Shown here: positions 35,017 to 45,415 of the stretch, piece after piece | How the letters are laid out: the number at the start of each line of letters is the position of its first letter | Position numbering within the stretch: position 1 is the first letter of the stretch | From: Nageia nagi | Taxonomy: Eukaryota > Pinophyta | DNA: 64,000 nucleotides | Assembly: GCA_050084985.1 (NCBI GenBank) | Contig: JBITNC010000001.1 | Coordinates: 89,590,001-89,654,000 of the forward strand | Reading direction: 5' to 3' | The notes under the pieces: model-generated | Seen by the model: only the letters and a program-made list of their open reading frames with translations | Told to the model about the DNA's origin: nothing | The model's database searches: none | Translations under genes and position numbers: made by a program

Positions 35017-35905
35017 ATGGTTGAAACCTTCGTTCCCAAGCATATACTCGATGGTTCTAACTTTGGAATATGGGAACCTCGTATGAAAGCTGAGTTACAA
35101 GCAAGGAAGCTGTGGTAGACAGTTAGTGAAGACTTGGTCACTCCTATCGATGAGAAGGCTCTTGAAGTATACAACTCAAAGAATGAGTTAGCAACTTCAA
35201 TGATTTATCGTGCAGTTTCAGATGATGTCCTTCTCATGATCTCTTCATCAACTTCAGCAAAGGAAGCTTGGGATAGGCTAAAGAAAATTTACCTTGGGTC
35301 CAAATTTTCAAGGAGGTTTACCATTCTACAAAAGTTGTTGCAGTATCGATAAAGTGAAGATGAAAGTGCCTCCATCTACTTAAACAAAATCATTGACCTC
35401 AGGACACAACTGGCTGGTTGTGGATGCAACTGGATCAATAATGAGTTCATGGTCTTCATCATTCTTCAAAGCCTTACTACAAAGTTCAGCAACTTTGCCA
35501 CGGGTTATGGAAACAAGGCTCGATGATGAAGAAGATGTCATCTCACTTGATAACCTTTCTAGACTCCTTCTGAAGCATGAGGAAACTTTGAACAAGAAAA
35601 TGTTGAACCTTTCTCCAAAGGACAATAGCATTGCTCTAGGAGCAACCAAATCTCCTTTCAAGAAAAAGTTCAAACATTATAAATTCAAAGACAACAAGTC
35701 CTCATCTACCTTCAGGAAGTATGACAAAAAGGGAAACAACAATCATGGCAACTATAGGCACAGGAATGACAAAGCTGGATCAAGCAATCCAACACCTTAG
35801 GAAAAGTTTGATGGAAATTGTAACTTTTGTGGTATCTTTGGGCACAAAGAGTATGATTGTCGCAAAAAAAAATTTGCTCAAAAAGGTAAGGGAAATGCAA
35901 ATGTG
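35017..35905 (+). pseudogene. Copia gag, copy D (near-intact, with stops and one shift)
   Basis: Start ATG 35017 (MVETFVPKHILDGSNFGIW). UBN2-type gag with KNELATSMIYRAV, EAWDRLKKIYLGS and LSRLLLKHEETLNKKM. A TAG at 35116-35118 (LW*TV) and a TAA at 35350-35352 interrupt it. One extra G near 35504 shifts the frame before METRLDDEEDV, and a TAG follows SNPTP. The zinc knuckle is complete: C-x2-C-x4-H-x4-C at 35819-35860 (CNFCGIFGHKEYDC), unlike A-C. Confidence 0.88.
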
Positions 35906-38900
35906 AGAAATTTCAATAATAGAAAGAAGAACAAGCATACTACTACTATTGCCTACTACTCAATGACTCAAACTATTTCAAATGATTGGATTATTGATTT
36001 AGGATGCACTAATCACATGTGTTATGAAAAGGATAAGTTTGAAAACTTTCATAAGTACAAAAAGGATGCAGTTGTGATAGGTGATAATACAGTCCTTGAT
36101 GTTCACGAAATAGAGAGTGTGAAGATTCATGGAAAGACTCTTGATAATGTCTTTTATGTGCCTAAACTAAGGATGAATCTCATCTCTGTGATTCAGATTA
36201 CAAGGAAAGGATGCTCATTTGAGTTTACCTCACACTCCTGGTGTGTTAAGAAAGGACTTGCCACCTTGTTGAAAGGATCAGTAAAGGATGACCTTTATAT
36301 TATGGATCAAGTACCTTCAAAGATTTGTCTTGCTGCAAATGTTTGTTCAAAAGGTAATCTTTGGCATCAACGATTAGGGCACCTTAACCACAAGAGTATT
36401 CAAGATATGAAAACTCAAGCACTTGTGGAAGGTTTACCTAATATTTCACCCAAATTGGTCTCTGTGAAAGGTGCATTCTAGGAAAGATGAATAGGCAAAA
36501 GTTTGAAAAAGATAAGGCAACTCGGGCTACTCATCCTCTTTAGCTTGTGCATTCAGATTTGATGGGTCCTTTTCAGACTAAGTCATTAGGGGGAGCTTCT
36601 TATGTTCTGACCTTCATTGATGACTTCAGTAGGATGACATTTGGTTATCTACTTGAGCACAAGGATCAAACTTTTGACAGGTTTAAAGACTTCAAGGCAC
36701 TTGTTGAAAATCAAATTGATTTTAAGATCAAGATGCTGAGATCTGATAATGGGGGTGAATATAATAACAATGAGTTTAACGACTATTGTGTTAAACATGG
36801 GATTAAGCGACAATTCACAATCCCTTACACCCTCAGCAAAATGGAGTTACTGAAAGGAAGAATCGCACCATTATGGAAATGGCAAGATGCATGTTGGGTA
36901 ACCTTCCTAGTTTCTTATGGGGAGAAGCTATTCACACTGCTATTCACACCCTAAATAGGTGTCCTACTAAGGCAGTTGAAGGTAAAACTCCATATGAAGC
37001 ATGGACAGGAAAGAAACCTAACCTCTCACACTTCAGGGTCTTCGTTGTGATGCATTTGCCTTCATTACCTCAGAGAAAAGAAAGAAGCTAGATAAACGAT
37101 CAGAAAAATGCATCTTTGTGGGGTATGATAATCAGCATAGAGGTTACAGGCTCTACTCTTCAACCCATAAAATAGTCTTTGTTTCTAGGGATGTCAAGTT
37201 CAATGAACTTTCTGAGGATACGACCTCTCATGCTGAGGTGTCTGATACAGATGATTCTTCGCCTGCACCTAACTGGTTGGATGATCATGTAGAGAAGTCA
37301 CCACAAGAGCAAAATTCTTCAACATAAAGAATTACAAGGAGTATGACCTTGAATAGCTCTCTATTTGCCAAAATTGATAATACACATGAGCCATCAACCT
37401 TCAAAGAAGCTTCCAAGCAAGAGTGTTGGATGGAAGCTATGAAAGTTGAGTATGAGGCGCTCATGAAAAATGAAACTTGGGATTTGGTTCCTTATCCCAA
37501 TGTGAAAAATGTGATTGGCAATAAATGGATATACAAGGTCAAGTACAATTCTGATGGAAAAATTAAAAAATACAAGGCAAGGTTAGTAGCCAAAGGATTC
37601 GCTCAGAAATATGGTATTGATTATGAGGAAACCTTTGCTCCTGTGGCCAAGATGCCTACTGTCAGAATAATTCTTGCTCTTTCTGCAGCTCAAGGATGGA
37701 AAGCTTTTCAACTTGATGTCAAGAGTGCATTTCTCAATGGTGACTTGGATGTTGAAATCTACATGAATCAACCAGAAGGATTTATTCCAGAAGGAAAAGA
37801 GTCTCTTGTGTGTAAGCTAAAGAAGTCTTTGTATGGACTTAAGTAAGCACCTAAAGCATGGTACAAGAAAATTTCAGGATTCTTTGCAGATATTGGTTTT
37901 TCCAAGTGCTTCTCCGATTCAGATCTCTATGTACTCAATTAAGGAAAAGACGTGGTCATAATTCTCCTTTATGTGGATGATCTTCTCATAATAGGCAATA
38001 ATATTGAAATCATCCAAGAGTGCATCTCCAAACTTAAGGCAACATTTGAAATGACTGATCTAGGTCTATTGCATTACTATCTTGGGATGCAAGTATACCA
38101 ACACAAAGATTGTACTTATCTTAGTCAATCTACGTATATATCAGACATCTTGCAAAAGTTTGGAATGGAGGAGTGTAAATATGCTGTAATACCTGTTTCT
38201 CCTGGAATCGTTGTATCACTGAGCTCAGATTCTCAGTTGGATGATGCTATAGCTTATAGACAATTGATTGGTAGTCTTCTGTATTTGACTATCTCTCGTC
38301 CTGATATTGCCTTTGCAGTGAATCTGATGGCACGATTCATGCAAAAACCATATGTTGAACACCTCAATGCTGTTAAGCAAATCTTGAGGTATGTCGCAGG
38401 GACAAAGGATCTTGCTCTTAAGTATTCCAAAGTGCCCTCAATTATTCTCTCAGGGTTCTCAGATTCTGATTATGGGGGAGATAGAGATGATAAAAAATCA
38501 ACCTCTGCATATGTGTTTAGCATTGGTTCAGGTGCTATCTCTTGGGCTTCCAAGAAGTAACCTACTGTGACTCTTTCTACCATCGAAGTCGAATATCGCG
38601 CCATGTCTGTTGCTGCCCAAGATGCTATTTGGTGAGGCATCTTTTGCATGAAATTGGGTATAAGCAAAATGGCCCATCTCTTATTTCGTCAGACAATCAA
38701 TCGTTATCTCTTTGGCTAAGAATCCTGTGTTCCATCAGCGAACCAAACATGTAGAAATCCAAGCTCATTTTATCAGGAGAAGGTTCTAGATGACATCATA
38801 CACTTGTAGTATTGTCCATCTACTGAAAATTTGATTTGTTCACCAAGCCCCTTCCTAAAGCTCAGTTCTGCATGCTTAGGGATTCTCTCGGGTTGGTGAA

Positions 38901-38928
38901 GTTGCCCTCAAGGGGGAGTGAAGTTTAA
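35906..38928 (+). pseudogene. Copia pol, copy D (all catalytic motifs present, frame broken)
   Basis: Protease IIDLGCTNH (Asp kept, usual Ser is Leu). GAG-pre-integrase has WHQRLGHLNH. Integrase has HSDLMGPF (36550), RSDNGGEYN (36740) and, one frame over, NGVTERKN (about 36845) with the catalytic Glu at the D-35-E distance. RT is open over 37343-37846 (NKWIYKVKYN, LDVKSAFLNGDLDVEIYMNQ) and shows YVDD near 37973. RNase H has SDSDYGGD (38460) and STIEVEY. The end is LPSRGSEV-stop at 38928. Breaks are TAA/TAG mostly at Gln positions plus single-base losses, several in C or G runs (near 36830, 37034, 38632, 38702, 38778). Confidence 0.9.
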
Positions 38929-39752
38929 ACTTTTGTTAGTGATGACAACTTCACCTCTAAGAGGCCTTTTTGATTGTACATTCTAGACCTCCGTGGTAAG
39001 TTTGCTCTGCGTGACAAACTTGTTGTATAATTGTTGTTATAGAGTGTTGATTATTTTATACCTCAGTGGTAAGTTTTCTCTGCGTGACAAACTTGTTGTA
39101 CATTTTATACCTCCGTGGTGAGTTTGCTCTGCGTGAGAAACTTGTTGTACAAATTTTGAGCATATAATTAATATACCTCCGTGGTAAGTTTGCTCTGCGT
39201 GAGGAACTTGTTGTACATTCTATACCTCTGTGGTGAGTTTGCTCTACGTGAGAAACTCGTTGTACAATTTTTATGCTCTATTTAAAATCAACACATGTCT
39301 ATATACAACAGGTGACTATGAGTGATGGCTTGGCATCTCTGTGATGGCTTATAGTGCACCATTGATCAGTTATTTATAAGATGGCATTATTTGATTCTCT
39401 TATTTGAATATATGATGCATCTAACTGATTTTGTTCATGAGTTGCTTGTAGCATGCAGGATCTTCTTCAGAAATGCAGGTTACTCACCTTGTGAAAGCAA
39501 GCTCATGGAGACTCACATGTCAGCTTAAAGTTGATCGACTACTATGTACAGTGAAACTAGTTGTGGTTAATGATTGTATTGTAAACCATTTTTTGTCAAA
39601 TGGTAAAGTAGTGAGTTTCATACTAGTTCTCAAAAAGATTCTCAAATATGTAAATGTTCTCATCTCCACTTGTATCTCTATGGAGGAGAACTCTCTCTTA
39701 CTCTCTCTCTTCTCTCTTCTACGCTCTATCCCAATATTGCATTAAGGGGGAG
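38929..39752 (+). other. 3' UTR with five-unit hairpin array and polypurine tract, copy D
   Basis: Five units of the type CTCCGTGGTAAGTTTGCTCT + GCGTGAGAAACTTGTTGTAC fill 38986-39270. Each can fold as AAGTTT...AAACTT. AAGGGGGAGTG occurs at the pol end (38910-38920) and again at the LTR border (39744-39754), 834 bp apart. Confidence 0.85.
38986..39270 (+). repeat. Hairpin-forming tandem repeat, 5 imperfect units
   Basis: Unit stems: 38998-39003 with 39016-39021 (AAGTTT/AAACTT) in the first unit and 39235-39240 with 39253-39258 (GAGTTT/AAACTC) in the fifth. The A-T pair of unit 1 is thus a G-C pair in unit 5. Other units have A-T pairs or G-T wobbles at these positions. Spacing is 45-65 bp. 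Confidence 0.85.
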
Positions 39753-40234
39753 TGTTAGAATTTGTAATGAAATATTGTGAATATCTAAACTCCTTGTAAA
39801 TTCAATTAATCACTTAAGGGTATGTAGATACCTTAAGGATTAATTGAATTCTTTAATATGTAGACTTTGACTTTACCAAAGTGGTTAGTTGGTAGGTTGA
39901 AGTTAGGTGATACATTTAATGTAACCCTAACCTTACCCTTGGGTTAAAGGAAGGTTAGGGAGGTGCTCTCAAGCTATAAATAGAGGGCCTCTCCTCTTGT
40001 AACATAACTAAGTTCTTGGAGTAAGATTACTCTACTAGTTGTGTAGGAGAGGAAGAGTATAGTTGTAAGAGAGGCATACTTGAGAATTGAGATACTAGTT
40101 GTGGATGTACTCCCAAGGAGGGAGGAACCACATTACACTTGTGTTATCTTGAGTGATTGTGTTATCTTGTGTATGATTGAGTTTCCTAGTCTTAGGTCCT
40201 AGAGGATTTGTTTAGATATAATTCAAATCCTTCA
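39753..40234 (+). mobile_element. 3' LTR of copia copy D
   Basis: 482 bp, TGTTAGAATT to AATCCTTCA, TATAAATA near 39975. No difference from the 5' LTR (minus its extra 250-bp unit) was found by eye, indicating a recent insertion or gene conversion. Followed by the target duplication ATTAT. Confidence 0.96.
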
Positions 40235-40239
40235 ATTAT

Positions 40240-41030
40240 TGGATGTTTACTCCTAATTTCTAAAAGCTCATGTACAAGTACATGCTACTGAATGCTAGCA
40301 AAGGTTGAATGTTTGATTGACCTATGGAGAATGATCAAAGAATAGACTAGGAGAAATTTGACTATGTGTTGAGCTTGCGTACAAGAAAGGCCAACCTCAA
40401 TTATTGTAGACCAGAGTGTTGTGTGCTAAGTGATTAAGAGCTGGAGTGAATGCACACAAAAGAAAGAATAGACTAATAGACAAAGGAGAAGACTCCACCA
40501 ACATGCGTGTGCAGGAGAGAGACTTGAATGGAATGCATAGAGTGCTAGACTTGGTAGAATGCACAAAGAGAGAAAGATGATTAGAGAGTGCCCTTTAAAG
40601 AGTGAAGCATGCATGTGCATAGAAGAGGGAGTGTGCCAACCTTAATGCACATAGAGAATGGACTAAGTGATTGACAGAGAAGAAGACTAAACTAGCAGGC
40701 AAGAGAGGAGAATGAATAGAGGAAGAGCTTCACCTCCATGCACATGAAGGAAGGAGAGACTTGCATCGAATGATGGGAAGGATGTAGACTAGAGAGAGAC
40801 CTAGCTGAGTGCATGCAGGAGATTCAAGAGTTTGTGGTTGCATGCCCATCATAAAAATAGAAAGGGGTGTGCACTAATGAGATAAGGGATACCTAAGCTA
40901 ACACGCATCCAAGAAGGATAAACTAGAATCCCCCCAAACCAGATCTAGATGATCAAGGAAGAGAATAGATTGAACCCACCTTGGAGTGGCCAAGTTGGGC
41001 ATTCGATTAGAGCATGTTGAGAGAGAGGAT
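40240..41030. other. Purine-rich decayed DNA without gene
   Basis: GA-rich on the + strand with repeated AGAGAG, GAATGCAC and TGCATGC words; no domain recognised. It lies downstream of the minus-strand gypsy gag at 41.1-42.0 kb and may be part of that dead element. Confidence 0.4.
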
Positions 41031-41149
41031 GATTGGCTAGAAAAATACTGTCACATAGAGATGGACTCCAAAATGGCAAACCAGTGGTTGATAGGGCAAT
41101 GATAGGTCTCCTTCGTGCATTTTTGATGCAATACTTTCAGCTAGGTGCA

Positions 41150-42010
41150 TTTTGGTGGGCCACTTTTGTTTGGGTGTGCAAGGCTTGCTCATCACTAGGA
41201 GGGAAATAAATTCATAATAATTCATGTCCTTTTAGGTGCTTACAAAACCATCCATGAAGAGATATGCCAATCTTACATATTAGGGAAAGATACCATAATC
41301 CTTTGAAATTCCTCAACGTATGCATCCATTATAGTTGTGTGTCAAATCATAGCCAAATCTTTAAAGTATTCCTCTATATGCTTATGTTCAAACCTATCAA
41401 TCACCCTTTTGCTAAAAGCTTCAAAGGTACTGACCTTCCAATGTCATAGCATGGTAACACCATTATGCCACCATTCATAGGCTATTCCATCTAAACACAT
41501 GGTTGTTATCTTAATTACTTCCTCTTCGTTCATGGGATGAAGAGAGAAATAAGTTTATAGTTTTTGCAACCAATCCCTTGTAAATATTTTGTCACTCACA
41601 TCCAAAGTAGGTAAGGGCACCTTGGTTTTCTATTATTTGATGGTTTTAGGGACTTCCAATTTTTTTGCCTATGGGTTTCCTAATATGTGTGGAAGGGTAC
41701 AATTTTTATGAAAGTATCTAGCTTATCCATTTGCTCTTGAAGCACTTCATCCATATTTGCTTCCTCTTGCTCATTCCCTTGAATCTGTTTGGGGGTGAAA
41801 AGTGAATCCATGATTTGAAGGGATGGAGTATGTCTTGAGGATGCTTCATTTTAAGTTGGAAACCCTTGGTTAGATACATTCATTTGTGTCATCATTTCAC
41901 TTAAGAGAGTGATTAAAGCATCTAGTTATTGCTCAACCATTTTGATATCCTGACTCTTGTTCCTATGCTAATGCTGCTTCCAGTGTATCCTCCTCAAGCT
42001 TCCATGGTGT
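41150..42010 (-). pseudogene. Ty3/gypsy gag, minus strand (decayed)
   Basis: Reading leftward from about 42010. An N-terminal region has ALITLLSEMMTQMNVSNQG and a Gln/Glu-rich segment with MDEVLQEQMDKLDTF. The Retrotrans_gag core follows from about 41640: LPTLDVSDKIFTRDWLQKL, MNEEEVIKITTMCLDGIAYE then WWHNGV, STFEAFSKRVIDRFEHKHIE and YVEEFQRIM (about 41300). Several stops interrupt it. It is unrelated in detail to the gag at 11.7-13.4 kb. No pol was seen to the left. Confidence 0.72.
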
Positions 42011-42049
42011 AGATACCATAGTGAAATTTGGTTAGTAATAGTAATTGAA

Positions 42050-42770
42050 TCTCCTTCTCCTCAAAGTCATCCTTGTAGTGACTTTAGCTCTAAATTTTCC
42101 AAAAAATAATGAACATTATGTCCATTAACCCTGCAAAATTGTCAATTCTTGTTTACCATGATGAAAATGAGTTAATATTTACTAGTAATGTCACTTGTGG
42201 TGTAGTCCAAACAACTCAATTGGCCTTAACCAACCAACGTTTCACTTCTAGTGCTCCCAAAATGCAACAAAGCTTTGAGAAACCCTCTAGAAACTTAATG
42301 TTTAACCTTTAATTAATTCGAGATTCACATCATAACACTACAATTGGTGATGATACATTGCATTAGAGTGCAAAATGCTAGATCCTAATATTTATGATCT
42401 TAAAACTCTTGTTGATAAAATTTGACTCCTTCAAAATAACTTATTTCTTATTTTAGTCTTCTTTAAGGGAGTTATAAGAGAAAATACATGTAGGTTTGTA
42501 TCAAATGGGATGAGATGTTACAATGTTAAAAAGGAATTTACTCCTTCAATACATTAAGAAGGCTATTAACTTGATACCATGTAATAAACAACAAGAAAAA
42601 TATATGATAAATACACCATATGAAATAATACTATCAAATGCATTCCTCTAATATGATTTTAAATAATATATTTTTTTTTCTTGATACACATACATACATA
42701 ATTGCTCATTTAGTTATAAACTCAAATTTCTTTAATTGATAAATTAAACTTGATTTTTTTAAGTTAATAT
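42050..42770. other. AT-rich DNA, nothing recognised
   Basis: No domain. GATACCATAG near 42010 (minus strand TATGGTATCTACACC) lies just upstream of the minus-strand gag and vaguely resembles a PBS, but no LTR border is visible beside it. Confidence 0.35.
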
Positions 42771-42771
42771 G

Positions 42772-43625
42772 AATAAACCTATTTCATCATAATATAACTA
42801 ACCAACACAATATTATATAACACCTTATATATCAACACATAGATAAACTATACAAAGGAAAAAAATGCAACTTAAATCTTAAAGCATGAAATTTAAGCAA
42901 TTATATATAAGAAAAAGTAATGCTTAAGTGAGTTCATGTTAGGGAAGTTGAAGAGTAAATGGGTGTTGAAACTCTCATTAATAAAATTCTAAACTCAAAT
43001 CTTCCAACCTCTAAAGTATAAAAGAAAATGAAAAATATCTTATTAAATCCTATTTAACATAATTGAGAATAAATGCAAATCTTTAATATGAGATGATTTT
43101 GATTAAAATGATATCATGAGAAAAGAAGTAACGCTTGTCTACAATTGGACATCCTAGTGGTAAAGACTTTGGGCTCTCTTTCAAAAGATCTAGGTTCGAA
43201 CCACATTGGCCCCAAAGGGGATATGCCTAATAAACCTATAACATAACTAACCAACATAGTATAACATAAAACCTTATATATAAATACATTGATCAAATTA
43301 TACAAAGGAAAAAATGCAATTCAAATCTTGAAGTATGAAAAGTTAAGCAATTATATATAAGAAAAGGTAATGCTCAAGTGAGTTCATGTTAGGGAACTTG
43401 GAGAGTAAATGGGTGTTGAAACTCATACATAATCGAGAATAAACTTAATTCTTTAATATAGGATGACTTTGATAAAAATGATATCATGGGTCATAACCAT
43501 CTTAAAAGAAAAGAAGTAATACTCATTCACAAATGTACATTATAGTGGTAAAGACTTTGGGCTCTCTTTTAAGAGATCTAGGTTCAAACCACCATGGTAT
43601 GAAAGGGGGATAAGTTAGATGGTAG
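42772..43625 (+). repeat. Two direct repeats of ~400-460 bp, each with a tRNA-like pol III promoter
   Basis: Unit 1 (42772-43228) and unit 2 (43229-about 43625) share AATAAACCT, ATAACTAACCAACA, AGCAATTATATATAAGAAAA, GTGAGTTCATGTTAGGGAA and GTAAATGGGTGTTGAAACTC. Each ends in a tRNA-like segment with an A box (TAGTGGTAAAG at 43155-43165 and 43543-43553) and a B box (GTTCGAACC at 43194-43202; GTTCAAACC at 43582-43590), exactly 39 bp apart in both. This is the hallmark of tRNA-derived SINEs. A further fragment like 43671-43710 lies at 49563-49601 on the other side of element E. Confidence 0.65.
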
Positions 43626-43710
43626 CATTTGAGCATTTGTTGGTTAACGACCTTAGTTCTATATCATCAAGGATCATGGGTCTCATCGACTTCATTTGAA
43701 CTAAGGGTAT

Positions 43711-45268
43711 TGTAGATTCCTACATTAAAATTCTTGAAGAAGGGCCCGGGGTGTTCTAATTATTATCATGAGTTCACCTTAATGTCCCCGGGAGCTATTC
43801 CGGAATAAATAAAAGGCCGGAGTCCGTGAGTAAACCTTTCCAGAATGAAAAGAAGAGGTCGCGGAGAATAAGATAGACATATTTTGGCGAAGACCGAATT
43901 CTGGAACAAAATGATGTCAGCAAGGCGGTCAGGTTTCGGCAAGGACCAAGTTCCGAAAAAAATGAAGTAAGCACAAGTGTCTCCGGGAAACAAAGCATTC
44001 CGGACATATGAAGGTGATGTCACAGGTAGAACAGAGTTCATATCTTGAAGGAAATCAGACCCCGGAAGCGATGAAGTCTGCACCGTCTTCTCCGGAAGGC
44101 GAAGCGTTCCGGAAGTCCGGAAATGACGTCACATGGAAAGGCTAAGTCTACATTCACAAAGGAAACCGGAGCCCAGAACAGATGACATCAGCAAAGAGAA
44201 ATTTAGTATCCGGAACCAGCGAGCGGGAAATTCCGGAGATTCAAAGGTGACGTCACAAGGAGATATAAAGTTTACATTCATAAAGCAAACCGGAGCCCGG
44301 AATGGATGACATCATCAAGGAGCAATTTAGTGTCCGGAGCCAGTGAATAAAGAAGTCCGGAGATTCAAGGCTGACGTCAGGCGAAGAGGAAAGATTAACA
44401 TTTGGGATTAAGACCGTGTCTAGAGGAAAATAGGCCGTAATGAAAGATCGAAGAGTCCGAGTTGGAGAATTGAACATTCCGGGAGAGAAGGAAGTCTGCA
44501 AAATACCTGAGCGCCATCATCAGGGAACCGAATCGTCGGCGATCTGCCCAATTTTGTAACAGTCGGCCAAGTGTCATATGTAGGTGATATCAGTTCAAGA
44601 AGGCCAGAATCTTGCGGTCGTTTTGTAAACGTTTCTATTCTGTAATCTTGTAACTGTTATTAATACAGTATAAATATATGAAAATAAAAAGAAACTAGGG
44701 TCGGAAGCCTAGTATTGCCCTTTTCATTTGTTCTCGAAGACCTGTAGCTTCAGTCCGGTACTATGAAACCATCTTGACCTTTCTTGTCTAGCACTCGTAA
44801 TTGTTATTCTTAATTTGGTTACATTGTGGCAGCTTAGCTTGTTTCCTGAGTAATAGTTGCGGGTTGCTAGTATAACTGTGTCTGTTACATGGTAGAGTAG
44901 AAGCTGGGGAGCTATTCAGAGAGTGAGAACTTGTTCTGTGGCTGCGACACTAGATTCAGGCCAAGGTTTCGCACACTGCGAAAGCCCGCGCTGAACTAGT
45001 GATCTACCCCTTTGCTTTCTCTCTCGTTACCCTATCCCTTTACTTCCTCTCTCGTTACCCTATCCTTTTACTTCCTTTCTTGTTACCCTATCCTTTTGCT
45101 TGAATCTCTCGCTCCCTACTCTTTTTATCTCTTTCCTGTTACTTTTTCTTTACCCAATGGATAAGGAACCGGCCTTCTCCGGAGATCAGGCTGCATCCCA
45201 CAGTCTGTTCGTGAACTACTTTGGTTAAGATTGTTCCAGGCGCACATATTACACAATCTCAATCAACA
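43711..45268 (+). mobile_element. 5' LTR of element E
   Basis: 1558 bp from TGTAGATTCC to AATCAACA, repeated at 47972-49530 with about 15 substitutions and one 1-bp indel (about 1%). The target duplication GGTAT is at 43706-43710 and 49531-49535. TATAAATA is at 44669-44676. U3 contains an array of TGACGTCA-like palindromes. The right end has three 28-29-bp pyrimidine repeats (45010-45095) of the type CTCTCGTTACCCTATCC. The short minus-strand ORFs over this LTR recur in both LTRs and are chance. Confidence 0.97.
43912..44592 (+). promoter_or_regulatory. Array of eight TGACGTCA-like palindromes in E U3
   Basis: Sites start at 43912 (TGATGTCA), 44015 (TGATGTCA), 44124 (TGACGTCA), 44183 (TGACATCA), 44248 (TGACGTCA), 44307 (TGACATCA), 44372 (TGACGTCA) and 44585 (TGATATCA), all upstream of the TATA box at 44669. 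TGACGTCA is the core bound by plant TGA/bZIP factors. Spacing of 59/65/59/65 marks a diverged 124-bp tandem duplication (44124-44247 and 44248-44371). The upstream 103- and 109-bp units are more distantly related. CCGGA words accompany each unit. Confidence 0.75.
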
Positions 45269-45300
45269 GTATTTCTTTTTGGCACGCCCGGTGGGACACG
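45269..45300 (+). other. Candidate primer-binding region of element E
   Basis: GTATTTCTTTTTGGCACGCC, continuing CGGTGGGAC, follows the LTR directly. The T-rich run followed by TGGC...GGTGGGA resembles the PBS region of Tat/Ogre-type gypsy elements. I could not assign the primer tRNA. At the other end no clear polypurine tract precedes the 3' LTR (47940-47971). Confidence 0.5.
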
Positions 45301-45415
45301 AAGAAATTTATTGGCGACTCTGCTGAAGCACCATCCATGGTATGTACTAAAGCAAATTATTTGTGAGTATCATAGGTGCTTTGAACCTGTCATTTTCTTT
45401 TGCAATCTAGAGTTT

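Noticed and set aside
35017-38928. Reading TAA/TAG as Gln (alternative genetic code or stop readthrough), because most stops fall on Gln positions
   Set aside because: Many Gln codons remain CAA/CAG, copies differ in which sites are stops, Arg-to-TGA and Trp-to-TAG also occur, and other catalytic residues are lost. C-to-T/G-to-A decay explains it.
38986-39270. Regularly spaced repeats suggestive of a CRISPR array
   Set aside because: Plant retroelement 3' UTR; units imperfect, spacing uneven and spacers similar to one another.
42000-42030. PBS for the minus-strand gypsy gag (TATGGTATCTACACC)
   Set aside because: Differs from the known PBS after GGTATC and no LTR border is visible next to it.
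43766-44083. 105-codon minus-strand ORF in the E LTR, present again at 48027-48344
   Set aside because: It recurs only because the LTR is duplicated; no domain, and it lies over the enhancer array.
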